NCBI GenBank assembly: GCA_025965895.1
Contig: JAOPWC010000153.1
Span: 1-64,000 of the forward strand
Source of the DNA: Mycobacterium sp.
GTDB taxonomy: Bacteria; Actinomycetota; Actinomycetes; Mycobacteriales; Mycobacteriaceae
DNA length: 64,000 nucleotides
Reading direction: 5' to 3'
How positions within the stretch are numbered: position 1 is the stretch's first letter; each line of letters starts with the position of its first letter. The position numbers and the translations under genes are program-made. Positions 55,157-64,000 of this stretch are shown here, piece after piece. The notes under the pieces are model-generated. The model saw nothing but the letters and a program-made list of their open reading frames with translations. It was not told the DNA's origin and did not search any database.

Positions 55157-55753
55157 ATGGAAGCCTTCCGCACCCACACCGGCATCGGCGTGCCACTGCG
55201 CCGGTCGAATGTCGACACCGACCAAATCATCCCGGCTGTCTATTTGAAGCGGGTCACCCGAACGGGATTCGATGACGGATTGTTCGCCGGCTGGCGGACA
55301 GATCCTTCTTTCGTGCTCAACCTGACCCCGTTCGACAATGGGTCGGTATTGGTCGCGGGACCCGATTTCGGCACCGGGTCGTCACGCGAACACGCCGTCT
55401 GGGCGCTGATGGACTATGGGTTCCGTGTGGTGATCTCGTCGCGATTCGCGGACATTTTTCGGGGCAACGCCGGAAAGGCGGGCCTGCTGGCCGCCGAGGT
55501 CGCCCAGCCGGATGTGGAGCTGCTCTGGAAGCTGATCGAGCAGAATCCGGGGCTGGAAATCACTGTCAATCTTCAAGATCGAACCGTCTCCGCGGGAACC
55601 GTGGTGGTGCCGTTCACGATTGACGACTACACCGCCTGGCGACTTCTCGAGGGATTGGACGATATAGGCCTTACGCTGCGGAAACTGTCGGAAATCGAGG
55701 CCTTCGAGGCGAGCCGGCCGGAGTGGAAACCACGCACTTTGACGGGCACCTGA
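55157..55753 (+). CDS. leuD: 3-isopropylmalate dehydratase small subunit
   Basis: 198-residue swivelling subunit: [33 protein letters not shown], then [48 protein letters not shown]. It completes the LeuCD enzyme. ATG with AGGAGAACCGAG upstream. The 202-nt gap to hupB (55754-55955) holds the hupB promoter and ribosome site, nothing else seen. Confidence 0.96.
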   Translation: MEAFRTHTGIGVPLRRSNVDTDQIIPAVYLKRVTRTGFDDGLFAGWRTDPSFVLNLTPFDNGSVLVAGPDFGTGSSREHAVWALMDYGFRVVISSRFADIFRGNAGKAGLLAAEVAQPDVELLWKLIEQNPGLEITVNLQDRTVSAGTVVVPFTIDDYTAWRLLEGLDDIGLTLRKLSEIEAFEASRPEWKPRTLTGT

Positions 55754-55955
55754 CCGCATCAAGATCGGCGAAATAGGCGGCTTCCGAACGAGGTTTTCGA
55801 ACCCTCCGGCCACCGGCCAAGCGCGGCAAGCGGATTACTAAAAGTTCGCTAGCAATGCGGTGAAATTGCGCGTGGCTCTTGGAAATCAGTAGGGCCAGGG
55901 TTTACCGTGTGTATCTAGTCGGTCCAGAGCGGACCACTGGCTTCGGAGGTTTTGC

Positions 55956-56600
55956 ATGAACAAAGCAGAGCTGATCGACGTACTCACCCAAAAAATGGGC
56001 GTTGATCGTCGGCAGGCGACCGCCGCGGTCGAGAACGTCGTCGACACCATCGTGCGTGCGGTGCACAGAGGTGACAGCGTCACCATTACCGGCTTCGGCG
56101 TTTTCGAGCAGCGGCGTCGGGCGGCCCGCGTGGCGCGCAATCCGCGCACCGGCGAGACCGTCAAAGTAAAGCCGACTTCGGTCCCGGCCTTTCGTCCAGG
56201 TGCGCAATTCAAGGCGGTTGTGGCTGGCTCACAGCGTCTTCCATCAGAGGGGCCCGCAGTGAAACGTGGCGTAGGCGGCGGTGCCGCGAAGAAGGCCGCC
56301 AAGAAGGCGACCAAGGCGACCAAGGCGACCGCGAAGAAGGCGGCGAGCAAGGCACCGGCCAAGAAGGCACCGGCCAAGAAGGCCGCGAGCAAGGCGCCGG
56401 CCACCAAGGTCGCAAAGAAGACGAGCGCCAAGAAGGCGGCGACCAAGGCTCCGGCCAAGAAGTCAGCCACAAAGACCACCGCCAAGAAGGCGGCCACGAA
56501 GGCGCCGGCCAAGAAAGCGGCGGCGAAGAAGGCTCCGGCAAAACGGTCTGCCAGCAAGGCTCCGGCCAAGAAGGCACCGGCCAAGAAGGGCCGCAGGTAA
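55956..56600 (+). CDS. hupB: HU-family nucleoid protein with Lys/Ala-rich tail (HupB/MDP1)
   Basis: 214-residue mycobacterial HU. Residues 1-95 are the HU fold: [29 protein letters not shown], then the DNA-binding arm [29 protein letters not shown]. Residues 105-214 are tandem [10 protein letters not shown]-type repeats like eukaryotic histone H1 tails. It compacts DNA; the lysines are acetylation targets in M. tuberculosis. GGAGG at 8 nt before the ATG. Convergent with mutT1, with a hairpin between. Confidence 0.96.
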   Translation: MNKAELIDVLTQKMGVDRRQATAAVENVVDTIVRAVHRGDSVTITGFGVFEQRRRAARVARNPRTGETVKVKPTSVPAFRPGAQFKAVVAGSQRLPSEGPAVKRGVGGGAAKKAAKKATKATKATAKKAASKAPAKKAPAKKAASKAPATKVAKKTSAKKAATKAPAKKSATKTTAKKAATKAPAKKAAAKKAPAKRSASKAPAKKAPAKKGRR

Positions 56601-56607
56601 GTTCGAG

Positions 56608-56633
56608 GGCGGCTCAGAAGCGAGCGAGCCGCC
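56608..56633. terminator. Bidirectional hairpin between hupB and mutT1
   Basis: GGCGGCTC (56608-56615) pairs with GAGCCGCC (56626-56633) over a 10-nt loop, in the 36-nt gap between two convergent genes. No T tract. Could end transcription from both sides. Confidence 0.55.
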
Positions 56634-56636
56634 GGG

Positions 56637-57593
56637 TCATTGCTTGCCCGGCGGCAACGCGCTGTCGAGGTGGTCTGCGGCGACTAGCTTGCCGCTGAAC
56701 AGGGAGAGCACCCACGTGCTGCCCTTGCGGTTGCGCGAGTTGTCCGGACGCACACCGTCACGTTCGCACCACCACTCAATGAGGTCAGGGATCACCTTTC
56801 CCTGGGTGCAGATCACCGGAGTGCCCTCTGAGAAGGCGATTTCCAGCACGCGCTGGCGCGCCCGCTTGCGATTCGCCCAATAGGCTTCCTCGGTCAACAG
56901 TGGCTCGTTGTTGATTTCGACGCCGAGTTCCTGGGCCAGCGGCTCGATTGTCTGAAAGCAGCGCAGGCGGTCCGCGGCGTACAACGACGAAGCGCCGAAT
57001 GCCAGCAGTTGCCCGACCAATGCCTCGGCCTGCGCGCGACCGTACTTGTCCAGCGGCCGGTTGCGGTCGTCGCCCCGGTAGCGCTTCTTGCTGCCCGCCC
57101 GCGCGTGGCGCACCAGCAACACGGTGTGGGTGTCAACGGGAAGTTTGTCGAACCGGCGCAACACCTTCCGGTCATGTGGATAAACCACCTTGGCCATCGC
57201 GTCCTTCACGGGTAGCCAGGCCAGATCGTCGACTTCGTCGTTGGCGGTGAACTCCCCGTCGAGGGCCCGTGCCGCCCAGTACCGAACCTGCTTGACGCCC
57301 TGCTCCACCGGATAGCGCACGGTGGCCAGCCGCCTGCCGAGCACCGAATGGTAGCCGGTCTCCTCGCGCACCTCACGAACGGCGGTCACCGGCTCGGTCT
57401 CGCAGGGCTCGAGCTTGCCTTTCGGTAGCGACCAGTCGTCGTACCGAGGGCGGTGGATGATCGCGACCTCATGCTCAGAGGAACCGTCGGCGCGCCGCCA
57501 CAGCACCGCACCCGCCGCGAGAACGCGTGTGGGTGTCCAAACGGATGCGTTGGATTTCGCGGACCCGTCAGGCGACGACTTTGTCTCCGCCAT
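56637..57593 (-). CDS. mutT1: Two-domain Nudix and histidine-phosphatase protein (MutT1)
   Basis: 318 residues with a Nudix domain (box [23 protein letters not shown] near residue 60) fused to a histidine phosphatase domain (RHG-type motif [10 protein letters not shown] near residue 160). M. tuberculosis MutT1 hydrolyses 8-oxo-dGTP and 8-oxo-GTP and diadenosine polyphosphates, protecting the nucleotide pool. ATG has CAGGAG upstream. Start and length match the family. Confidence 0.94.
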   Translation of the reverse strand: MAETKSSPDGSAKSNASVWTPTRVLAAGAVLWRRADGSSEHEVAIIHRPRYDDWSLPKGKLEPCETEPVTAVREVREETGYHSVLGRRLATVRYPVEQGVKQVRYWAARALDGEFTANDEVDDLAWLPVKDAMAKVVYPHDRKVLRRFDKLPVDTHTVLLVRHARAGSKKRYRGDDRNRPLDKYGRAQAEALVGQLLAFGASSLYAADRLRCFQTIEPLAQELGVEINNEPLLTEEAYWANRKRARQRVLEIAFSEGTPVICTQGKVIPDLIEWWCERDGVRPDNSRNRKGSTWVLSLFSGKLVAADHLDSALPPGKQ

Positions 57594-57654
57594 CTCAGCT
57601 CCTGCAGATAGATTGCGCTACTTTCGCCGATCAACGTACCGTCACCGCGAACGG

Positions 57655-59832
57655 TCACGGGTGCCGGTGGCGTTCCATCAGCCAAACCTGGTGATCGCGG
57701 ACCGTGTGTCCGTCTTGGGGCGACGCGACCCAGTGGCCGTCGGGATGCAGTTCCCAGCAGCGGGTGGCCGGGTCGAGGGCGGACTCGAAGATCTGATTCA
57801 ACTGCGCGGTCAGCTTCGGATCCCTGACCTGAGCCATGACTTCAACGCGCCGGTCGAGGTTGCGGTGCATCATGTCGGCGCTGCCGATCCAGAACTCGTC
57901 GATCGCGCGGAAGTGCAGGATCCGCGAATGTTCCAGGAATCGGCCGAGGATGGAGCGCACGGTGATGTTCTCCGAATAGCCCCGCACGCCCGGCCGCAGC
58001 GCGCAGATGCCACGCACCACGACCTCGACCCGGACCCCGGCCTGGGACGCCCGGTAGAGCGCATCGATCACCTGCTCGTCGACAAGCGCGTTGGCCTTCA
58101 GCCGGATTCGTGCTTCCGCACCTGCGCGGGCGGCCTCGACCTCACGCTCGATGCGTTCGATGATGCCCTTGCGCACGCTGTGCGGGGCCACCAGTAAGTT
58201 GCGATAGGTCACCTTGCGTGAGTAGCCGGTCAGCGAGTTGAACAGGTCCGTGAGATCAGCACCGATGTCGGGTGCGGCGGTCAACAGGCCGACGTCCTCA
58301 TAGAGGCGGGCGGTTTTCGGGTTGTAGTTTCCGGTGCCGATGTGGCAGTACCGCCGGATCGTCGACCCTTCTCGGCGCACCACCAGCGCCGTTTTGCAAT
58401 GCGTTTTCAGCCCGACCAGTCCATAGACCACATGCACGCCGACGTCTTCCAGCGCACGGGCCCATTTGATGTTGGCCTGCTCGTCGAACCTCGCCTTGAT
58501 CTCGACCAGCGCCACCACCTGCTTGCCCGCCTCAGCGGCATCGATCAGCGCGTTGACAATCGGTGAGTCACCCGAGGTGCGGTACAGCGTCTGCTTGATG
58601 GCAAGCACATTCGGGTCCGCGGCTGCCTGTTCGATGAAACGTTGCACGCTCGTGGAGAACGAATCATAGGGATGATGCACCAGCACGTCGCCGTCGCGAA
58701 GCGTGGCGAAAATGCTTTTCGGCGTCTCGCGTTCGGCGAATGCCGGATGAGTGGCCGGCACGAACGGCGGATCCTTCAGATCCGGACGGTCCACCCCGTA
58801 GATCTGCCACAGTGACGACAGATCCAAAAGGCCCGGCACCTGGATCACGTCGCCGGGATCGACGTCGAGCTCGCGCAGCAGCAATTCGAGCATCCGCTCG
58901 GTCATGTCGTCGGCGACTTCCAGCCGTACCGGCGAGCCGAACCGGCGCCGTGCCAACTCGCGTTCCAGCGCCTGCAGCAGGTCCTCGTCGCGGTCTTCCT
59001 CAACCTCCATGTCAGCGTTTCTCGTGATCCGGAACGCATGGTGCTCGACGATTTCCAGTCCGGGGAACAACACCGTCAGGAATGCGGCGATCAACTCCTC
59101 CATCGGCAGGAACCGCAGGGACCCGGGAAGGCCTGCGAGTGCACCCAATTCGACGAAGCGGTCGAAATTATCGGGCACCTTGACGCGAGCGAAGTGCTGC
59201 CCGCCGTCGTCAGGCTGCTTGACGGTGACGGCCAGGTTCAGGCTCAGGCCACTGACGAACGGGAACGGGTGTGCGGGATCGACGGCCAACGGTGTCAACA
59301 CCGGGAACACCTGCTCATGGAAGTACGTCGACAGCTGGGCGCGCTCGGACTCGTCGAGATCCGCCCACGTCACGATCAGGATGCCCTCGGCGGCCAGCGC
59401 CGGACGAACCGAGTCCAGGAACACCTGTGCGTGTCGGCGAGCGATCTGCTGAGTGCGCTCGCCGATCAGGCGCAACTGTTCCCGTGGCGTGAGCCCGTCG
59501 GCGGAGCGCACCGACAACCCCATCTCGTCGCGGCGTTTCAGCCCGGCCACCCGAACCATGTAGAACTCGTCGAGGTTCGATGCGAAGATCGCCAAGAATT
59601 TGGCGCGCTCCAGCAACGGCAGAGACGGGTCCGCGGCCAACGCCAGCACGCGGGCATTGAAGTCAAGCCAGCTGAGCTCACGGTTGAGGTATCGGTCGTC
59701 GGGAAGCGCGTCGACGACCTCGTCGGCGGTCGCTGCCGGCGGGGCCTCGGGTGCAGAATCGTCCGTCGTCAACTCACTGTCTGCAGGCCTGACCTCGGCC
59801 TCGGTTTCGGTCACCTGACGATCATCCCGCAT
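57655..59832 (-). CDS. ppk: Polyphosphate kinase 1
   Basis: 725-residue Ppk1, which makes polyphosphate from ATP. Domain order N, H, C1, C2: N-terminal [21 protein letters not shown], the autophosphorylated histidine region [21 protein letters not shown] near residue 465, and [22 protein letters not shown]-terminal segments [11 protein letters not shown] and [25 protein letters not shown]. Starts with an acidic tail. The gap to fbiD is 66 nt. Confidence 0.96.
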   Translation of the reverse strand: MRDDRQVTETEAEVRPADSELTTDDSAPEAPPAATADEVVDALPDDRYLNRELSWLDFNARVLALAADPSLPLLERAKFLAIFASNLDEFYMVRVAGLKRRDEMGLSVRSADGLTPREQLRLIGERTQQIARRHAQVFLDSVRPALAAEGILIVTWADLDESERAQLSTYFHEQVFPVLTPLAVDPAHPFPFVSGLSLNLAVTVKQPDDGGQHFARVKVPDNFDRFVELGALAGLPGSLRFLPMEELIAAFLTVLFPGLEIVEHHAFRITRNADMEVEEDRDEDLLQALERELARRRFGSPVRLEVADDMTERMLELLLRELDVDPGDVIQVPGLLDLSSLWQIYGVDRPDLKDPPFVPATHPAFAERETPKSIFATLRDGDVLVHHPYDSFSTSVQRFIEQAAADPNVLAIKQTLYRTSGDSPIVNALIDAAEAGKQVVALVEIKARFDEQANIKWARALEDVGVHVVYGLVGLKTHCKTALVVRREGSTIRRYCHIGTGNYNPKTARLYEDVGLLTAAPDIGADLTDLFNSLTGYSRKVTYRNLLVAPHSVRKGIIERIEREVEAARAGAEARIRLKANALVDEQVIDALYRASQAGVRVEVVVRGICALRPGVRGYSENITVRSILGRFLEHSRILHFRAIDEFWIGSADMMHRNLDRRVEVMAQVRDPKLTAQLNQIFESALDPATRCWELHPDGHWVASPQDGHTVRDHQVWLMERHRHP

Positions 59833-59898
59833 TCACGCGTTGACATGCCACCTGCGGGTGAAGCTGGAGGTAGAGAGCACCCGGTGTTGCCCGATCGT

Positions 59899-61601
<1,703 letters not shown>

Positions 61602-61608
61602 GCCACGG

Positions 61609-62078
61609 GTGTCCGATCCGTGGGAAGATTTCACTCGCGGGCGTGAAAGCTGTCAGATCCGAAGCTGTTCCAGGCCAACCCGTGGCTCCCGGACCGGTCC
61701 CGGCGTCGGCGTAGCACGTGTCTCAGGACGAGGCCGGGCAGCGCCAGCTACGGCGGCAGCGTGCCCGCGGACGGGTATTACCAAGTCCGCGGCGATTCCG
61801 TGGATTACCTTGTGCCGCAAGGCATTCGCCGACCACCCCCCGCCTCGACGTCGTCGACCTGCACAGGCTGGTGCTGACGTGCCGACGGCGCGGCACGACG
61901 CCGGTCGTCGACAACACAGCCGCGACCCCGTTGGGTCAGGCGCCGTTGTGACGCCGCTGCCCGGCATGCCCTGGTGGCGCGTAGCGACCCTTCTGGTCGC
62001 GTCGACCCGCTCGGCATCGAGGACACCCACGACCTCCTCGCCGATGTCGAACGGGCCATCGGACCCGCCTGGCGGTAG
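61609..62078 (+). pseudogene. Decayed PLP-dependent trans-sulfuration enzyme (cystathionine gamma-lyase/synthase type)
   Basis: No long frame fills these 470 bp, but pieces in two frames line up in the order of a Cys/Met-metabolism PLP enzyme. EAVPGQPVAPGPVPASA is followed by TAG in place of Tyr, then HVSQDEAGQ. DGYYQVRGDSVDYLVPQGI is in another frame (from about 61761). RLDVVDLHRLVLTCRRRG and TTPVVDNTAATPLGQAPL return to the first frame. The C-terminal GIEDTHDLLADVERAIG then follows (62013 on). At least one nonsense mutation and three frameshifts are needed. Intact members are near 380 residues, so most of the middle is deleted. Family assignment is by motif recall. Confidence 0.72.
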
Positions 62079-62090
62079 CCTCTCTAGGTT

Positions 62091-63197
62091 GTGACAGCCC
62101 GCCGGACCCGTGTCGCCGTCATCTTCGGCGGCCGCAGCAACGAGCACGCGATCTCGTGTGTTTCGGCGGGCAGCATCCTGCGCAACCTCGATCCGCAGCG
62201 GTTCGACGTGACAGCGATCGGCATCACGCAGGAGGGCACCTGGGTGCTCACCGACGCCGACCCGGCTGCGCTGGCCATTAGAGCAGGCCGGTTACCGCAG
62301 GTGACAGCGTCGTCGGGCACCGAACTGGCGCTGCCGGCCGACCCACGCCGCGGCGGCGAACTGGTGTCGCTGGGGCGCCCCGCCGGTGAGGTCCTGTCCT
62401 CGGTCGACGTGGTCTTTCCGGTCCTGCACGGCCCGTACGGGGAGGACGGCACCGTTCAGGGCCTGCTCGAACTTGCCGGCGTCCCGTACGTGGGTGCGGG
62501 TGTGCTGGCCAGCGCTGCCGGGATGGACAAGGAGTTCACCAAGAAACTGCTGGCCGCCGACGGGCTGCCGATCGGCGATCACGTCGTGCTGCGGTCCCGC
62601 AGGCCCACCCTGGAACCCGAGGAACGACAGCGGCTCGGTCTGCCGGTGTTCGTGAAACCTGCTCGCGGTGGGTCGTCGATCGGGGTGAGCCGGGTCTCGA
62701 CCTGGGCGGAATTGCCGGCCGCGATCGCCGGCGCCCGGTGTCATGACCCGAAGGTGATCGTCGAAGCCGCCATCGGAGGGCGCGAGCTGGAATGCGGCGT
62801 GCTCGAATTCCCCGACGGCTGGATCGAGGCCAGCACCGTCGGCGAGATCCGTGTCGAAGGTGTGAAGGGCCGCGAGGACGGCTTCTACGACTTCGCCACC
62901 AAGTACCTGGACGACGTCGCCGAACTGGACGTCCCCGCCAAGATCGACGACGACGTGAGCGGTGCGGTTCGCCAACTGGCGATCCGCGCGTTCAAGGCGA
63001 TCGACTGCCAGGGCCTGGCCAGGGTGGACTTCTTCCTGACCGACAACGGCCCGATCGTCAACGAGATCAACACGATGCCGGGCTTCACCACGATCTCGAT
63101 GTATCCGCGGATGTGGGCGGCCAGCGGTGTGGACTACCCGACGCTGCTCGCCGCGATGGTCGATACCGCGATCGCCCGGGGAACCGGCCTGCGTTAA
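62091..63197 (+). CDS. ddl: D-alanine-D-alanine ligase
   Basis: 368-residue ATP-grasp enzyme that makes the D-Ala-D-Ala of peptidoglycan, target of D-cycloserine. N-terminal [85 protein letters not shown]; and C-terminal [34 protein letters not shown] start; TAGCCT (62076-62081) lies 9 nt upstream, and its TAG is the stop of the pseudogene. Overlaps the convergent DUF3515 gene by 4 nt. Confidence 0.96.
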   Translation: MTARRTRVAVIFGGRSNEHAISCVSAGSILRNLDPQRFDVTAIGITQEGTWVLTDADPAALAIRAGRLPQVTASSGTELALPADPRRGGELVSLGRPAGEVLSSVDVVFPVLHGPYGEDGTVQGLLELAGVPYVGAGVLASAAGMDKEFTKKLLAADGLPIGDHVVLRSRRPTLEPEERQRLGLPVFVKPARGGSSIGVSRVSTWAELPAAIAGARCHDPKVIVEAAIGGRELECGVLEFPDGWIEASTVGEIRVEGVKGREDGFYDFATKYLDDVAELDVPAKIDDDVSGAVRQLAIRAFKAIDCQGLARVDFFLTDNGPIVNEINTMPGFTTISMYPRMWAASGVDYPTLLAAMVDTAIARGTGLR

Positions 63198-63751
63198 CGC
63201 GGCGGCCCTGGGTTGATGGGCACCGCCGGAATCGTGGCGGCGATCACGTCCGAGACCTCCTGGATAGGTGTCGGCCCCGATCCCGCAGGCAGCGTCAACG
63301 CGATGTAGACAGGCCTGTCGACGGTGAACCAGGTCGTGTGGTCGTCGCTGTCTTCCCCCTCGCGGAACCATTGAACCGTGTCCACCACCGAAATCGGCGC
63401 GCCGACGACGAAGTCGGCGGCCCGCTCCAGCCCGCACCGCAGCACAACCGGATCGCCACCGGAGCCGGCACGCCAGGCTGCGGTGGCCCCTGGCACGGGT
63501 TCGGCGGGCGTCGCGCGCCGGAAGTCACCCAGCCGCGCCGGCAGCGCAGCCAGCAATGCCTGGCACTGTGGGCTTCCGGCCTGCGGCGCGGGCACTGCGG
63601 GAATCGCCAGGGGCTGGTTCTGTGGTGTCCGGTGCATGGCGGCGACCACCAGCACCGCCGCGACCGCCGCCGTCGCCACCGCGATCCCGGTGATCAGTAG
63701 CCACCGCGGCGGCCCGTCGGTCAGGCCTGTGCCTTGCTGGCGATCGGGCAC
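63194..63751 (-). CDS. DUF3515 membrane protein (Rv2980-like)
   Basis: 185 residues: one N-terminal transmembrane helix ([22 protein letters not shown]) and a secreted DUF3515 domain ([76 protein letters not shown]). Two cysteines may form a disulfide. Function unknown; its position next to ddl is conserved in mycobacteria. GTG start overlaps the upstream gene by 31 nt; no better start was found. Confidence 0.85.
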   Translation of the reverse strand: MPDRQQGTGLTDGPPRWLLITGIAVATAAVAAVLVVAAMHRTPQNQPLAIPAVPAPQAGSPQCQALLAALPARLGDFRRATPAEPVPGATAAWRAGSGGDPVVLRCGLERAADFVVGAPISVVDTVQWFREGEDSDDHTTWFTVDRPVYIALTLPAGSGPTPIQEVSDVIAATIPAVPINPGPPR

Positions 63752-63963
63752 GTCAACGTCCGGGTGATGCCGACGATCTGCTGCACGCCGGGGACCACGT
63801 CGGCCTTCAGTTCGTCGAGGCTCTCGGCCCCGATCCGCACCACGACGTCATACGGGCCGGTGACGTATTCCGACGTGAGCACGCCGGGCAGGGCGGCGAG
63901 CTGCTTGGCGACGACCTCGGCGCGGCCCACCTCGGTCTGGATCAGCATGAACGCCTCGACCAC
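63721..63963 (-). CDS. Stand-alone Lrp/AsnC ligand-binding (RAM) domain protein
   Basis: 80-residue protein consisting only of the regulatory domain of Lrp/AsnC proteins: [69 protein letters not shown]. No helix-turn-helix, so it cannot bind DNA alone; it may bind amino acids or pair with a full-length Lrp. GTG start with GAGGAG 9 nt upstream. The last 37 nt of the window are its promoter region. Confidence 0.87.
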   Translation of the reverse strand: MVEAFMLIQTEVGRAEVVAKQLAALPGVLTSEYVTGPYDVVVRIGAESLDELKADVVPGVQQIVGITRTLTCPIASKAQA

Positions 63964-64000
63964 CCGGTTATCTCCTCGTCTCGTCAGGCCGTTGACGCTG

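Noticed and set aside
56281-56600. Repeats in the hupB 3' half as an independent repeat element
   Set aside because: They encode the in-frame Lys/Ala tail typical of mycobacterial HU and are part of the gene.

Overview
The window is a GC-rich chromosome segment from a mycobacterium, probably a fast-growing Mycolicibacterium-type species. The evidence is gene order and protein similarity recalled from memory, with no database search. Read left to right, the genes follow the Mycobacterium tuberculosis order from about Rv3043c down to Rv2980: ctaD, serB2, echA17, the methylglucose lipopolysaccharide (MGLP) genes, etfBA, iscS-mnmA, ligA, gatCA-pfkA-gatB, ilvBNC, serA-leuB, gltX, leuCD, hupB, mutT1, ppk, fbiD, gpsA and ddl. 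About 60 protein genes and two tRNAs are packed tightly, often with 4-nt ATGA or GTGA stop/start overlaps. No insertion sequence, prophage, CRISPR array or PE/PPE gene was seen.

Layout. 1-10.5 kb: cytochrome oxidase subunit I, phosphoserine phosphatase, a coupled ABC ATPase/Nudix/enoyl-CoA hydratase run, two methyltransferases, a secreted DUF3298-type protein, a beta-propeller lipoprotein and a hexapeptide acyltransferase. 10.5-13.7 kb: an island (slipin, ArsR-type regulator, MFS pump) that I do not recall at this place in M. tuberculosis. 13.7-17.4 kb: the core MGLP operon (methyltransferase, GH57/DUF1957 enzyme, GT4 glycosyltransferase). 17.4-24.6 kb: electron transfer flavoprotein, a probable OlsB/PlsC lipid acyltransferase pair, and iscS-mnmA for tRNA thiolation. 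25-29.8 kb: ligA, a membrane-anchored Hsp70-like protein and an ACT protein. 29.8-34.3 kb: GatCAB amidotransferase with pfkA inside. 34.3-38.2 kb: a molybdopterin/flavin redox pair, LppZ, DoxX and Cfp6. 38.2-45.9 kb: branched-chain amino acid and serine synthesis behind an attenuator. 46-55.8 kb: regulators, transporters, gltX with tRNA-Gln and tRNA-Glu, and leuCD with its IclR regulator. 55.9-64 kb: HupB, MutT1, Ppk, FbiD, GpsA, a decayed PLP-enzyme pseudogene, Ddl and two small conserved proteins.

How the genes work together. ilvBNC, leuB and leuCD make valine, isoleucine and leucine, and serA and serB make serine. The ilv operon carries a leader peptide rich in Leu, Val and Ile followed by a terminator. 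GltX and GatCAB charge tRNA-Glu and correct mischarged Glu-tRNA-Gln, and the tRNA-Glu and tRNA-Gln genes lie directly after gltX. FbiD makes a coenzyme F420 precursor, and an F420-binding-type PPOX protein lies in the same window.

Most unusual structure. Two separate intra-operon gaps (about 14.93-15.03 kb and 34.98-35.08 kb) each hold three tandem copies of related 32-bp units. On the minus strand every unit is a complete mini-gene: an ATG, 9 to 11 codons and a stop. The units are joined to each other and to most of the flanking genes by overlapping or nearly touching stop/start codons. They resemble the mini-ORF logic of mycobacterial MIRU elements but are much shorter. Also notable are about 18 genes with a TAnnnT -10 box 6-9 nt before the start codon (apparently leaderless transcripts), and palindromic candidate operators at etfBA, the MFS-ArsR pair, the monooxygenase/MarR pair and leuCD.
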